From Pseudomonas vanderleydeniana (lineage in GTDB: Bacteria; Pseudomonadota; Gammaproteobacteria; Pseudomonadales; Pseudomonadaceae): 64,000 nt of DNA. The translations under genes were made by a program, and so were the position numbers. Location of the stretch: the NCBI RefSeq assembly GCF_014268755.2, contig NZ_CP077093.1:3150001-3214000 (forward strand). Reading direction: 5' to 3'. This document shows, piece after piece, positions 17,928 through 27,037 of this stretch (its first letter is position 1; every line of letters starts with the position of its first letter). The notes beneath the pieces were generated by a model. It saw only the letters and a program-made list of their open reading frames with translations, was not told the origin of the DNA and did no database searches.

Positions 17928-18894
17928 GTCGATTGCTTGCACGTCAGGATGTGGCGGTGCGGTCGCTGCTGCCTTTCACCTTGCCCCTGGTGTTCCTGGC
18001 GATTGTCCTGTTCTTTGCCTGGCAGGCGCCAGGTTTTCTCAGCGCGGGCAACCTGCGCAGCCTGGTGCTGAACAATTTTGTCCTGCTGGCGATTGTCGCC
18101 ATCGGCATGACCTATGCGGTGGCTGCGGGCGGGATCGACCTGTCAGTCGGCACGGCCTGGACTTCGCCAGCTTGAGTTTCGTGGTATTGCTCAATGCCGG
18201 CCATGGTCTGGCGGTCGCGTTGCCAGCGGCGCTGGGGGGCGGCCTGCTGGTCGGGTTATTCAATGCCGGGCTGATCGCCGGGCTGCGGATCAGCCCGTTC
18301 CTGGCAACCCTGGGCACGCTGTTCATCGGCACCAGCGCCCAACAGTTACTGTCTGACGGCGGGCAGCCGATCTACATCCCCCAGGGGTTCAAACCGGGGC
18401 TGGTCGAGTCGAGCCTGCTTGGCGTGGCGGTACCGCTCTGGATCGCGCTGGGCTTGGCGTGGGGGTATGGCCTGTTGCTGGCGCGCGGGCGGCTGGGGCG
18501 TGAGTTGCTGGCCCAGGGGACCCAACCGCTGCTGGCGTACTACTCGGGGTTGTCGGTGCGGCGCATCGTGACCCGCGTGGTGCTGGCCACGGCGCTCGCC
18601 TGCGGGCTGGCCGGGGTAGTGCTGAGCTCGACGGTCAACGCCTATGTACCCTTGTCCGGCAACGCCTTCCTGCTCAATGCGATTGGGGCGGTGTTCATCG
18701 GAACCACCCTCAACCGGCAGGGGCGGGCCAACATCCCGGGTACGCTGCTGGGAGTATTGTTCATCAACGTCATCGCCAACGGCCTGCTGCTGATCGGCTG
18801 GAACTTCTACTGGCAGCAGGTCGCGACTGGCGTGTTGATCTTCGTGGTGCTGGCATTCAGTTTTATCAGCAGGCGGATCCTGGAGAACCGCTAG
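17924..18894 (+). pseudogene. Sugar ABC importer permease 2, split by a single-base frameshift
   Basis: The first 78 residues read as a normal RbsC-type N-terminus (MSRLLARQDVAVRSLLPFTL ... AAGGIDLSVGTA), then the frame hits TGA at 18173-18175. The protein resumes in the next frame as DFASLSFVVLLNAG and continues without interruption to 18894 (RRILENR). Inserting one C into the GCCTGG at 18155-18160, giving GCCCTGG, restores GTALDFASLSF, the expected family sequence. So this is either a genuine one-base deletion that disables the permease or an error in a C run. No ribosome binding site was found for an independent downstream product. Confidence 0.85.
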
Positions 18895-18921
18895 CGTGCA
18901 GATTCGCCAGGGGGCCAGGCT

Positions 18922-20328
18922 TCATTCGACCTGGACCAGCCGCATGCTCGTGTCGTCCTTGTACAGGCCCCGAGTCGCACTCTTGCTGGTGAAGAAGTAG
19001 CCCGGGTCCTGCAGGTAGAACACTGTCGACGTGGTGATCAACTGCTCGCTGGTGCTGGTGCACTCCAGTTCCCTGGCCATACCGCCCAGGCTGGAGTTGA
19101 TCTTGCTCGCCGGCAGCTCGCGCTTGACCACACAGCTCTCCTGGCGCGACACCAGGCGATCCGGCCTGGAGGTATCGCGGTTGCGGCTCTGGGAACTGAA
19201 TCCGAGCGTTGCGCCGATGGGCATCTGCTTCCAGTCACCGCTGAAACTCAATTGTTCGACATTGCTGGCCTGCGAAATCGTCAGGCCCTTGTCCTGGTAC
19301 TGCGTCTGGAAGGTCAGGCTGAACAAGCCGCGGAAGGTGATCCTGTCGCTGCTCGAGTACTGGCTCTTCTCGCGCTGGCGCATCTGCCCGCTCTGGGGAT
19401 CGGTTTCGAAGGACGACTCATAGCGCAGGCTGGTATGGGCGCTGTTGCGCTCCATGACCTGGCGACGCAGGAGCGTGGTGGCAGGTGGCAGATCCAGGGC
19501 GTTGATTGCCGCGATGACCGTTGCCGGTACCTGCGCGGGCGTCAGTTGCTGGGCGGTCTTGCTGCGTGGCACGGCAATGGGCAGGCGCTCCAGTGCGGTG
19601 CCTGCATCGGCCACGCAGACGGCTTTCAGCAGGGTGCGGGTGGTGGCCGGCGCGCTGCCGAAGGGCTGGTCCTGAGGCGCACTGTCGGTTTTGCCAAAGG
19701 TCACCACGTTGTTCTGATTGAGGCCGAATTCGGCCCGGACGCGATAGGTCTGGCTGCTGCAGTTGGCCTGCAGGCGCATGCGCGTTTGCGCGTAGGGCAT
19801 CCTTTTCTGCTGCTGGGTCAGGACCGAAGGCTCGTCGACCGCTCCCCAGAACTGCCAGGCACCGCCCACGTCTTTCAGGCTGGCGCGGTCGATCAGCAGT
19901 TGGCGCTGGCCTTCGGCTTCACCTGCCAGGCGCCAGTCTGGCCGCGGGGTGTTGGCGCAGGCCTCGACGAAGCCGGGGTTCTGCCGCAGGTTGACAGCGA
20001 CGGCAGGTAGCAGGCGGCTCATGACCGTGACGCGTTCGGGCTGGCCATCGGCGGCCAGTTTCCCGGGCGATTCGACGAACAGCAGGCTGGCCTCCGTGCC
20101 ATTGCAGGCGGCCTGGATCTGCGCGATCTCCGGGGTGCTGGCGGATTTGCTGGAAGCCACCTGGGCCTGGTAGCTGAGCTGGTCGCCATCGCGCAGGATC
20201 GAGTCGGCCAGTGGCGGCTGCTTGAGCATGTCGCCGAACAACGCCTGCGAACTGCCGCCGGTACGGGCTGGCTGCAGATGGCAGGCACTGAGTAGGCCGA
20301 GGGTGGCGACGACGGCGATGCGCTTCAT
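18922..20328 (-). CDS. Large predicted lipoprotein of unknown function
   Basis: A 468-aa protein with a lipoprotein signal, MKRIAVVATLGLLSAC, lipobox LSAC at residues 13-16. The mature part is rich in beta-prone, Ser/Thr/Gln-rich sequence with several cysteines (AACNGTE, VEACAN, QANCSSQ, ESCVVK, ELECTS) that could form disulfides in the periplasm. I recognise no domain. The ATG at 20328 follows a weak purine run (CAAGGAAAGCTC) and sets the lipobox correctly; a start 57 bp upstream would not. It is convergent with the permease gene. Confidence 0.75.
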   Translation of the reverse strand: MKRIAVVATLGLLSACHLQPARTGGSSQALFGDMLKQPPLADSILRDGDQLSYQAQVASSKSASTPEIAQIQAACNGTEASLLFVESPGKLAADGQPERVTVMSRLLPAVAVNLRQNPGFVEACANTPRPDWRLAGEAEGQRQLLIDRASLKDVGGAWQFWGAVDEPSVLTQQQKRMPYAQTRMRLQANCSSQTYRVRAEFGLNQNNVVTFGKTDSAPQDQPFGSAPATTRTLLKAVCVADAGTALERLPIAVPRSKTAQQLTPAQVPATVIAAINALDLPPATTLLRRQVMERNSAHTSLRYESSFETDPQSGQMRQREKSQYSSSDRITFRGLFSLTFQTQYQDKGLTISQASNVEQLSFSGDWKQMPIGATLGFSSQSRNRDTSRPDRLVSRQESCVVKRELPASKINSSLGGMARELECTSTSEQLITTSTVFYLQDPGYFFTSKSATRGLYKDDTSMRLVQVE

Positions 20329-20397
20329 GAGCTTTCCTTGCTGGAGACCGAGTTCAGGTGAATAAAGACCTTCGGCCGGCCGCACGGTTCCTTGAAC

Positions 20398-21138
20398 TCA
20401 GGAGGTGGGTGCTTCCTTGAGCATCCTCAGCCATTCGGCGGCCAGGCGATGGCAGTCGCCGGGCCAGCGCGCAGTCAACAGGTTGCCGTCGCGGACGGTG
20501 AAACCACGCTCGGGCCTGCTGGCGGAATCACGCAGCAACGCCGGCGGCCCAGCGATGAAATCCCCGGGACTGGCCAGTGTGGCCTTGATCTCCGCCTCGA
20601 CGGTCTGCGGGTAGGTCCGGTAGTAACGCCCGAGCCAGGGGGCGGTGATCATCCAGGCGGCCAGTTCCATGGTCACGGACAACAATCCGGTGACCTTGCG
20701 GCCGTAGAGCACCGAACGTCCGGTTTCGGGATCGAGGGTGCGGGCGAACAGCAACGGGCCGTGGCAGACCGACGCGATCGGCTTGCCGGCCTTGAAGAAG
20801 TGCAGGGCGATCCGTTTTGCCGCGTCGGCGTCCAGCAGGCCAGCGAATTGCGTGGGATCGACGTCGGCATAGGCCATGGGGTGCTGGAAATGTGGATCGC
20901 TCAGCATTGCCCGATAGCTCTCCAGGTCGGGCTTGCGGGTCATCAGCAGCGGATTGAGTGGGCCGAAGCCCTGTTCGACCAGGCGTGGATCGGCGTGCGC
21001 CACGGCGCCGGTGGGCGTGGCGAAGCGTACCTCGATGCCAGCACGGTGCAGGTACTGCCAGGGCACGCTGCTTTCGGTGGGGTCGTAGTCGCTGTGGGGC
21101 AGCAGGACAAGAATCATGCGGGGCGCGCTCAAGTGCAT
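20398..21138 (-). CDS. DJ-1/PfpI-family protein (class I glutamine amidotransferase-like)
   Basis: A 246-aa protein with the nucleophile elbow SVCHGPLLFA, matching the AVCHG motif of DJ-1/PfpI/Hsp31 proteins. The N-terminal strand MILVLLPHSDYDPTESSVPW and the GRKVTGL segment support this. Members act as glyoxalases, deglycases or chaperones. The start is uncertain: ATG at 21138 (MHLSAPRMILVLL) or ATG at 21117 (MILVLL), neither with a clear ribosome binding site; the second gives the tighter family N-terminus. Confidence 0.82.
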   Translation of the reverse strand: MHLSAPRMILVLLPHSDYDPTESSVPWQYLHRAGIEVRFATPTGAVAHADPRLVEQGFGPLNPLLMTRKPDLESYRAMLSDPHFQHPMAYADVDPTQFAGLLDADAAKRIALHFFKAGKPIASVCHGPLLFARTLDPETGRSVLYGRKVTGLLSVTMELAAWMITAPWLGRYYRTYPQTVEAEIKATLASPGDFIAGPPALLRDSASRPERGFTVRDGNLLTARWPGDCHRLAAEWLRMLKEAPTS

Positions 21139-21176
21139 GGACACATGTGTCGAGGATAGCACTCGGAGGCCCCTCC

Positions 21177-21638
21177 CTCGCCACATCGGGCTGTGGTGCT
21201 GCTTGGGAAGGGGCTATTGCAATTTAGTGGCGCTGCCTGCGATGAGGACTACCCGATTGCCCGGTGGTACCGCTTGCGGTTGTGGCGAGCGGGCTTGCCC
21301 GCGTTCGGCTGCGAAGCAGTCGTAAACCCGGGTTCCCCATTCCTCCTGATGCACCGTGTTGGGTGGTTTGGGGCGCTCTGCGCCCCAGCGCGGGCAAGCC
21401 CGCTCGCCACATTGGGCCGTGGTGCTGCTTGGGACGGGGGCTATTGTGATTTGGTGGGGCTGCCTGCCATGAGGACTACCCGATTGCCCGGTGGTACCGC
21501 TTGTGGTTGTGGCGAGCGGGCTTGCCCGCGTTCGGCTGCGAAGCAGTCGTAAACCCGGGTTCCCCATTGCTCCTGATGCACCGCGTTGGCTGGTTTGGGG
21601 GCGCTCTGCGCCCCAGCGCAGGCAAGCCTGCTCGCCAC
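21177..21638. repeat. Two tandem REPINs (units of about 227 bp) on the 3' side of the RAYT gene
   Basis: REPIN copy 1 is 21282-21410 and copy 2 is 21509-21638. Each begins GTGGCGAGCGGGCTTGCCCG and ends CGGGCAAGCCCGCTCGCCAC (copy 2 has GGCAAGCCTG), with a ~90-nt middle holding GGGGCGCTCTGCGCCCC. The intervening sequence (GTGCTGCTTGGGA ... GGACTACCCGATTGCCCGGTGG) is repeated too: CTCGCCAC recurs at 21177, 21403 and 21631, so the true repeat unit is 226-228 bp. This is a tandem duplication of REPIN plus flank, not two independent insertions. Confidence 0.92.
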
Positions 21639-21704
21639 AACAAACCCGGTTACTCAGCCCAGTCAAGTTGTCCCATCCCAAGTCGCCATTGTGCCCGAAG
21701 AAAC

Positions 21705-22163
21705 TCAAAGCCAGGCCGCATCCCACAACGGATAGTCGCCCACTCGTTCGACCAGGCCAGCCCGCAAAGGGTTGGCGATGATGTACCTGGCTGCACCCCG
21801 CAGGTCTTCACCATCTCGAATGGCCCTGTCGTGATAGCCGCTTTGCCAGAAGCGACCATGCTTTTCCGTGGCTCGATTGATGGCCAATGTGCTGCAGGAT
21901 TTGACGCAGCCGACAACTTGGGCGAGGGGCGTGTGGTGCAGTTGGAACAGCCAGTGGAAGTGGTCTGGCATGATTACCCAGGCCAGTGATGTCACGAGGC
22001 CGAGTTCATGAGTCCTTTTCATTTCGGCAACCAGCAAGCGTCCCAATATCCAGTCGCTGAAAAGAGGCCTTCGCCCATGTACCACTGCCGTAACGAGATA
22101 GGCTCGGCCGGGTTCGGAGTATCGACCTGTACGCAGGCGATGAGAGTTGGGGTGGGGAGGCAA
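21705..22163 (-). CDS. REP-associated tyrosine transposase (RAYT, Y1_Tnp/IS200-like)
   Basis: A 152-aa HUH single-strand transposase domesticated with REP sequences. The metal-binding HUH motif is His68-Phe-His70 in MPDHFHW. The catalytic tyrosine is Tyr110 in WQSGYHDRAIRD. The C-terminal YIIANPLRAGLV is a RAYT hallmark. The start is a TTG at 22163, preceded by AGAGGAG nine bases upstream; it gives the usual RAYT length. The gene has REPIN pairs on both sides (21282-21638 and 22335-22691), so it is probably the dedicated RAYT for the GTGGCGAG REP class in this genome. It appears intact. Confidence 0.93.
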   Translation of the reverse strand: MPPHPNSHRLRTGRYSEPGRAYLVTAVVHGRRPLFSDWILGRLLVAEMKRTHELGLVTSLAWVIMPDHFHWLFQLHHTPLAQVVGCVKSCSTLAINRATEKHGRFWQSGYHDRAIRDGEDLRGAARYIIANPLRAGLVERVGDYPLWDAAWL

Positions 22164-22334
22164 TCCATTGCGCTCCTCTGCTGTGATGGATCTGGTTCAC
22201 GCTAGCAGCGCAAACGTTATTGGGAGGCAGGGTATTTTTGCTGTGTATTACCACCTTGATATGCTGTGCAGTGATGTTCCCGACGGGGCGGGATTGAAAC
22301 GATGCAAGAGCGCCTCGTTCGCGCTATGTCACGT

Positions 22335-22691
22335 GTGGCGAGCGGGCTTGCCCGCGTTCGGCTGCGAAGCAGTCGTAAACCCGGGTTCCCCATTGCTCCT
22401 GATGCACCGCGTCGGCTGGTTTGGGGGCGCTCTGCGCCCCAGCGCAGGCAAGCCTGCTCGCCACATCAGGCCATGGGCTGCTTGGGACGGGAGCTATTGC
22501 AATTTAGTGGGTCTGCCTGCCATGAGGACTACCCGATTGCCCAGTGGTACCGCTTGCGGTTGTGGCGAGCGGGCTTGCCCGCGTTCGGCTGCGAAGCAGT
22601 CGTAAACCCGGGTTCCCCATTGCTCCTGATGCACCGCGGTGGCTGGTTTGGGGGCGCTCTGCGCCCCAGCGCGGGCAAGCCCGCTCGCCAC
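22335..22691. repeat. Two tandem REPINs on the 5' side of the RAYT gene
   Basis: Copies lie at 22335-22464 and 22562-22691 in the same orientation as the pair at 21282-21638, with the same middle and the same spacer (GGACTACCCGATTGCCCAGTGG). The unit is again about 227 bp (CTCGCCAC at 22457 and 22684). The stretch 22164-22334 between the RAYT start and the first copy has no gene I can support and is more AT-rich, as expected of the RAYT promoter. Confidence 0.92.
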
Positions 22692-22721
22692 GGTTGGTGG
22701 GAGCAGGCCCTCGATCGTCTG

Positions 22722-23900
22722 TCAGCGCTCGATCGCCAGGGCTACGCCCTGACCGCCGCCGATGCACAGGGTCGCCAGGCCCTTTTTCGCATCACGCTTG
22801 ATCATCTCGTGCAGCAGGGTCACCAGTACCCGGCAACCCGAGGCGCCAATCGGATGGCCGAGGGCGATGGCGCCACCGTTGACGTTGACCTTGCTCGCGT
22901 CCCAGCCCAGCTCCTTGCCGACCGACAGGGCCTGTGCGGCAAAGGCTTCGTTGGCTTCGATCAGGTCCAGTTGGCCCAGGCTCCAGCCGGCTTTTTCCAG
23001 GCAGCGCCGGGTCGCGCCGACCGGGCCGATGCCCATGATGGCCGGGTCGACGCCCGCGTTGGCATAGGCCGCGATCTTCGCCAGCACCGGCAGGCCCAGG
23101 GCCTTGGCCTTGGTGGCGCTCATCAGGATCACGGCAGCGGCGCCGTCGTTCAGCGACGAGGCGTTGCCGGCCGTGACCGAACCGTCCTTCTTGAACGCCG
23201 GCTTGAGCTTGGCCAACCCTTCGGCCGTGGTGCCGGCACGGGGTTGTTCGTCGGTGGCGAAGGCCAGCGGGTCGCCCTTGCGCTGGGGAATCAGGATCGG
23301 CGTGATCTCGTCGACGAAGCGCCCGGCCTCGATGGCGGCCACGGCCTTCTGTTGCGAGGCGGCGGCAAAGGCGTCCTGCGCTTCACGGCTGATGTCGTAC
23401 TTGGCCACCAGGTTTTCGGCGGTGATGCCCATGTGGTAGTCGTTGAACGCGTCCCACAGGCCGTCGCTGATCATGGTGTCGACCATCTGCGCGTGCCCCA
23501 TGCGCAGGCCGGTGCGGGCACCGGGTAGCACGTAGTTGGACAGGCTCATGTTCTCCTGGCCACCGGCGATGATCACCTCGGCATCGCCGCAGCGAATCGC
23601 CTGGGCTGCCAGATGCAGGGCCTTGAGGCCCGAGCCGCAGACCTTGTTCAGGGTCATGGCCGGTACGGCGTGGGGCAGGCCGGCCTTGATCGCGGCCTGG
23701 CGTGCCGGGTTCTGGCCGGCACCGGCGGTGAGCACCTGGCCCATGATCACTTCATCGACCTGCGCGCCATCCAGGCCGGTCTGGCTCAGCAACTGGCGGA
23801 TCACCGCCGCGCCGAGGTCCACGGCGCTGACGTTGGCCAGCGCACCCTGGAAGCTGCCGATCGCCGTACGGGTGGCGGCAACGATCACTACGTCTTGCAT
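22722..23900 (-). CDS. atoB: Acetyl-CoA acetyltransferase (AtoB)
   Basis: A 392-aa thiolase with all active-site motifs: [11 protein letters not shown] (nucleophile), [21 protein letters not shown] and [12 protein letters not shown]. It would cleave acetoacetyl-CoA made by the two upstream CoA-transferase subunits. The start [15 protein letters not shown] at 23900 follows GAGGAATGAAGCG and is preferred to an in-frame ATG at 23915 that lies inside this site. It is the third gene of dhcA-dhcB-atoB, the order of P. aeruginosa PA1999-PA2001. REPIN copy 4 ends 31 bp after its stop. Confidence 0.92.
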   Translation of the reverse strand: MQDVVIVAATRTAIGSFQGALANVSAVDLGAAVIRQLLSQTGLDGAQVDEVIMGQVLTAGAGQNPARQAAIKAGLPHAVPAMTLNKVCGSGLKALHLAAQAIRCGDAEVIIAGGQENMSLSNYVLPGARTGLRMGHAQMVDTMISDGLWDAFNDYHMGITAENLVAKYDISREAQDAFAAASQQKAVAAIEAGRFVDEITPILIPQRKGDPLAFATDEQPRAGTTAEGLAKLKPAFKKDGSVTAGNASSLNDGAAAVILMSATKAKALGLPVLAKIAAYANAGVDPAIMGIGPVGATRRCLEKAGWSLGQLDLIEANEAFAAQALSVGKELGWDASKVNVNGGAIALGHPIGASGCRVLVTLLHEMIKRDAKKGLATLCIGGGQGVALAIER

Positions 23901-23914
23901 CGCTTCATTCCTCA

Positions 23915-24574
23915 TCAGGAAAACTGCATTTCAGGCACATGGTCGGGAACGATCAGTTTACCCGCGGTCTTGCTGACAATCTCTTCGACGCTGACGCCAG
24001 GTGCGCGTTCCTTGAGGACAAAAGCGCCATTTTCGATTTCCAGGTAGGCCAGGTCGGTCAGCACGCGCTTGATGCAGTTGGCCCCGGTCAGCGGCAGGCT
24101 GCACTTGGACAGCAGCTTCGACTCGCCATCCTTGGAGGCGTGGGTCATGGTGACGATGATGTTCTCGGCACCGGCCACCAGGTCCATCGCACCGCCCATG
24201 CCCTTGACCAGCTTGCCGGGGATCATCCAGGAGGCGATGTTGCCCTGGACGTCGACCTCGAAGGCGCCGAGTACGGTCAGGTCGATGTGGCCGCCGCGGA
24301 TCATCGCGAAGGATTCGGCGGAGGAGAAGATCGACGCGCCGATGCGTGCGGTGACGGTCTGCTTGCCGGCGTTGATCATGTCAGCGTCGACCGCGTCCTC
24401 GGTCGGGAAGGCGCCCATGCCGAGCAGGCCGTTTTCCGACTGCAGCATGACTTCCATGCCGGCCGGGATGTAGTTGGCGACCAGGGTCGGGATGCCGATG
24501 CCGAGGTTGACGTAGAAGCCGTCCTGCAGCTCGCGGGCGACGCGCTGGGCCATTTGTTCGCGGGAAAGTGCCAT
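23915..24574 (-). CDS. dhcB: CoA-transferase subunit B (DhcB, dehydrocarnitine/3-oxoacid type)
   Basis: A 219-aa beta subunit of a family I CoA-transferase. The catalytic glutamate sits in SENGLLGMG near residue 47, followed by [20 protein letters not shown]. It forms a complex with the product of the next upstream gene and moves CoA onto a 3-oxo acid. In P. aeruginosa the orthologous pair serves dehydrocarnitine, while homologous pairs (ScoB/AtoA) use acetoacetate, so the substrate stays an inference from gene order. Spacing is 34 bp to dhcA and 14 bp to atoB. Confidence 0.9.
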   Translation of the reverse strand: MALSREQMAQRVARELQDGFYVNLGIGIPTLVANYIPAGMEVMLQSENGLLGMGAFPTEDAVDADMINAGKQTVTARIGASIFSSAESFAMIRGGHIDLTVLGAFEVDVQGNIASWMIPGKLVKGMGGAMDLVAGAENIIVTMTHASKDGESKLLSKCSLPLTGANCIKRVLTDLAYLEIENGAFVLKERAPGVSVEEIVSKTAGKLIVPDHVPEMQFS

Positions 24575-24608
24575 GTTCTTGTTCTCCGTAAGTCGAGGGG
24601 GCCGGGGA

Positions 24609-25307
24609 TTACTTGCGCACGGTGCGCTGTTCGATGCGCTTCTCGAACGTGCCGCAGATGATCCGGTCGACGTAGATGCCAGGGGTGTGGATCTGCGCCG
24701 GGTCCAGTTCGCCCGGTTCGACGATTTCCTCGACCTCGACCACGGTGATCTTGCCGGCGGTGGCCGCCAGCGGGTTGAAGTTCTGTGCGGTATGGCGGTA
24801 GATGACGTTGCCGAAGTGGTCGGCTTTCCAGCCCTTGACGATGGCGAAGTCGCCGGTGATGGATTCTTCCATCAGGTACGGACGGCCGTTGAATTCGCGG
24901 GTTTCCTTGCCTTCGGCCACCGGGGTGCCAACGCCGGTGGCGGTGAAGAAGGCTGGAATGCCCGCGCCGCCGGCGCGCATCTTCTCGGCCAGGGTGCCTT
25001 GTGGAGTCAGGACCACTTCGATTTCGCCGCTCAGCAGTTGCTTCTCGAACAGGGCGTTCTCACCGACGTAGGAGGCGACCACCTTGCGAATCTGCCGGTC
25101 TTCGAGCAGTACGCCGAGGCCGAAGCCATCGACGCCGCAGTTGTTGGAAACCACGGTGAGGTCGCGGGTGCCCCGGCGCTTGATCTCGGCGATCAGGTTT
25201 TCCGGGATACCGCACAGGCCGAAGCCGCCGGAGAGTACGGTCATGCCGTCTTCGAGGCCGGCGAGGGCCTCTTCGTAGGACGCCACGCGTTTATCGAAAC
25301 CTGCCAT
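24609..25307 (-). CDS. dhcA: CoA-transferase subunit A (DhcA, dehydrocarnitine/3-oxoacid type)
   Basis: A 232-aa alpha subunit with the CoA-binding glycine-rich segment [15 protein letters not shown] near residue 26 and [16 protein letters not shown] after it, both signature segments of the family. The ATG at 25307 ([11 protein letters not shown]) has AGAGG at a proper nine-base spacing; the in-frame ATG at 25313 would be only three bases from it. It is the first gene of the operon and is divergent from the LysR gene dhcR across 142 bp. Confidence 0.9.
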   Translation of the reverse strand: MAGFDKRVASYEEALAGLEDGMTVLSGGFGLCGIPENLIAEIKRRGTRDLTVVSNNCGVDGFGLGVLLEDRQIRKVVASYVGENALFEKQLLSGEIEVVLTPQGTLAEKMRAGGAGIPAFFTATGVGTPVAEGKETREFNGRPYLMEESITGDFAIVKGWKADHFGNVIYRHTAQNFNPLAATAGKITVVEVEEIVEPGELDPAQIHTPGIYVDRIICGTFEKRIEQRTVRK

Positions 25308-25449
25308 ATGCATGATCCTCTTTTGTTGTTCGTTGGTCTTCACGACCTTTGGACAGAGTGTTGCTCCGGGAAATATATTTGTTAAGTTGATTTTTAGGTT
25401 TGATTGATTGGGAAAACTCAATAAATGCCCGCTGCCATGAGAAATACCG

Positions 25450-26352
25450 ATGACCGTCAAACAGCTTAGGGCGTTTCTCGCCGTTGCCCAGAGCCTGAGC
25501 TTCGCCGTGGCGGGTGAGCGCCTGTTCCTGTCGCAATCGGCCCTGAGCCTGACCATCAAGGCGCTGGAGGATGGATTGGGCGGCCGCCTGTTCAGCCGCA
25601 ACACCCGTAACGTCGCCTTGACCCCGGAGGGCGAGGCGCTGGTGCCGCTGGCCCGGCGCCTGATCGCCGACTGGGATAATGCCGAGGATGAATTGCGCCA
25701 GCGTTTCAGCCTGCAGCGCGGCCGGGTGACCCTGGCGGCGATGCCTTCGTTCGCCGGCAACCTGCTGCCGCCGATCCTAAAGATCTTTCGTGCACGCTAC
25801 CCTCAGGTCAACGTCGCGGTGAACGATGTGATCAACGAGCAGGTATTGGAGATGGTCGGCGATCGCCAGGTGGAACTGGGGGTGGCCTTCGAGCCGCTGC
25901 AGAATTCGTCGCTGCGTTTCACGCCGTTGTACAGGGATCGCTTCGTCGCGGTGGTGCCAGCGGATTCAGCGCTGGCCGAGGCCAGCGAGATCGATTGGGA
26001 CACCTTGCTGCGCGAGCCTTTCATCACCCTGCAACGGCCGTCCAACGTGCGGGTGATGCTCGAGGAACACCTGCGTGCGCGTGGCATGACCCTGCCGGTG
26101 GAGTTCGAGAGCCACCAACTGGCGACGGTGGGGCGGATGGTCGCCAGCGGCCTGGGGGTGAGTGCGGTGCCGGCGCTGTGCGTCGGGCAGATGCGCGAGC
26201 TGGGTGCGCGCTGTATCACGCTACATGAGCCGGTGGTCGAACGGGCCATTGGTGTCTTGACCAAGCCGGGTCATGAGCTGTCGACGGCGGCTCAGGCACT
26301 GTTCGATATCCTGCTGGAGGAAAGATCCCGTTACTTGAATTTTGAGAAATAA
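25450..26352 (+). CDS. dhcR: LysR-family regulator (DhcR-like)
   Basis: A 300-aa LysR regulator. The N-terminal winged helix ([20 protein letters not shown] ... [20 protein letters not shown]) is followed by a substrate-binding domain starting [19 protein letters not shown]. It is transcribed away from dhcA, as dhcR is in P. aeruginosa, and probably activates the operon when its substrate is present. The 25308-25449 gap is AT-rich and must hold both promoters; no exact T-N11-A site stands out. Confidence 0.87.
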   Translation: MTVKQLRAFLAVAQSLSFAVAGERLFLSQSALSLTIKALEDGLGGRLFSRNTRNVALTPEGEALVPLARRLIADWDNAEDELRQRFSLQRGRVTLAAMPSFAGNLLPPILKIFRARYPQVNVAVNDVINEQVLEMVGDRQVELGVAFEPLQNSSLRFTPLYRDRFVAVVPADSALAEASEIDWDTLLREPFITLQRPSNVRVMLEEHLRARGMTLPVEFESHQLATVGRMVASGLGVSAVPALCVGQMRELGARCITLHEPVVERAIGVLTKPGHELSTAAQALFDILLEERSRYLNFEK

Positions 26353-26421
26353 CTCGGCCCTGTGTGGATCTTTTCCTACGATGCGCAATCATTACCCCAT
26401 GAATATTCAAAGGAGGTGTGT

Positions 26422-26994
26422 ATGTTCGTCCGGTCTTTGACCTTCGCCGCCCTGTCGATCTTCGCGTCCGGTCCGCTGCTGGCCGCCGACGTCGACTCTC
26501 CGCTGGCACAGGACTACGGCAAATCCCGTGCGCTGGTGGTGATTGCACCGAGCACCGCGGACCCGACCCTGGTCGGGCTGAAGAAGGCCCTCGACGATCC
26601 GGCCAACAGGAAAGCGTTCGACGAGCGCCAGCTGGTGCTCTACGAGGTGGCCCAGACCGTGGGCAAGCGCGCCGACAAGTTCATGGAGCAGCCGACCACC
26701 ATGGCGCTGATTCGTGGCCTGAAACTGGGGGTTACGCCGGAGGGCAAGTCCACGGTGATCCTGGTGGGCAAGGACGGCCAGCAGAAGACCCTCGAACATG
26801 ACGGCCCAATGCCGATCGCCGACGTCTTCAAGGCGGTCGATGCCTTGCCGGCCTCCGAGAAGGAAACCGTCGCGCCGACGCCGCCGGCACCCGCCGCGGA
26901 AGCTGCCGAGACCAAGCCAGGGAAGGGCGCCAAGCCGGGCAAGGCGGAAAAACCGGGCAAGGCCGCGGCTGCGCCCAAGGACCTGGATGACTGA
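26422..26994 (+). CDS. DUF4174-type periplasmic protein with Lys/Pro/Ala tail
   Basis: A 190-aa protein with a signal peptide (MFVRSLTFAALSIFASGPLL, then AADVDS as likely mature start). The core (YGKSRALVVIAPSTADPTLV ... STVILVGKDGQQKTLEHDGP) has the thioredoxin-like layout of the DUF4174 family but no CxxC. The C-terminal 45 residues are low complexity with GK/KPGK repeats, ending in DLDD. The near-perfect AAAGGAGGTGTG ribosome binding site fixes the ATG at 26422 and suggests strong translation. Function unknown. Confidence 0.8.
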   Translation: MFVRSLTFAALSIFASGPLLAADVDSPLAQDYGKSRALVVIAPSTADPTLVGLKKALDDPANRKAFDERQLVLYEVAQTVGKRADKFMEQPTTMALIRGLKLGVTPEGKSTVILVGKDGQQKTLEHDGPMPIADVFKAVDALPASEKETVAPTPPAPAAEAAETKPGKGAKPGKAEKPGKAAAAPKDLDD

Positions 26995-27037
26995 TCCGGG
27001 GAGTATCCTGCGGTATTGACCCACGGAGATCGCTGCC

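Noticed and set aside
18172..18894. The second permease half as an independent 240-aa gene
   Set aside because: It lacks the N-terminal membrane segments and a ribosome binding site, and one added base restores a standard permease with the upstream frame.
22284..22320. A stretch ending GGGCGGGATTGAAAC that resembles the 3' end of a CRISPR repeat
   Set aside because: It occurs only once, with no repeat-spacer pattern around it and no cas genes; it is most likely chance or part of the RAYT flank.
22302..23528. A 408-codon plus-strand frame running through the REPINs into atoB
   Set aside because: It translates REP palindromes and then the antisense strand of a clear thiolase.
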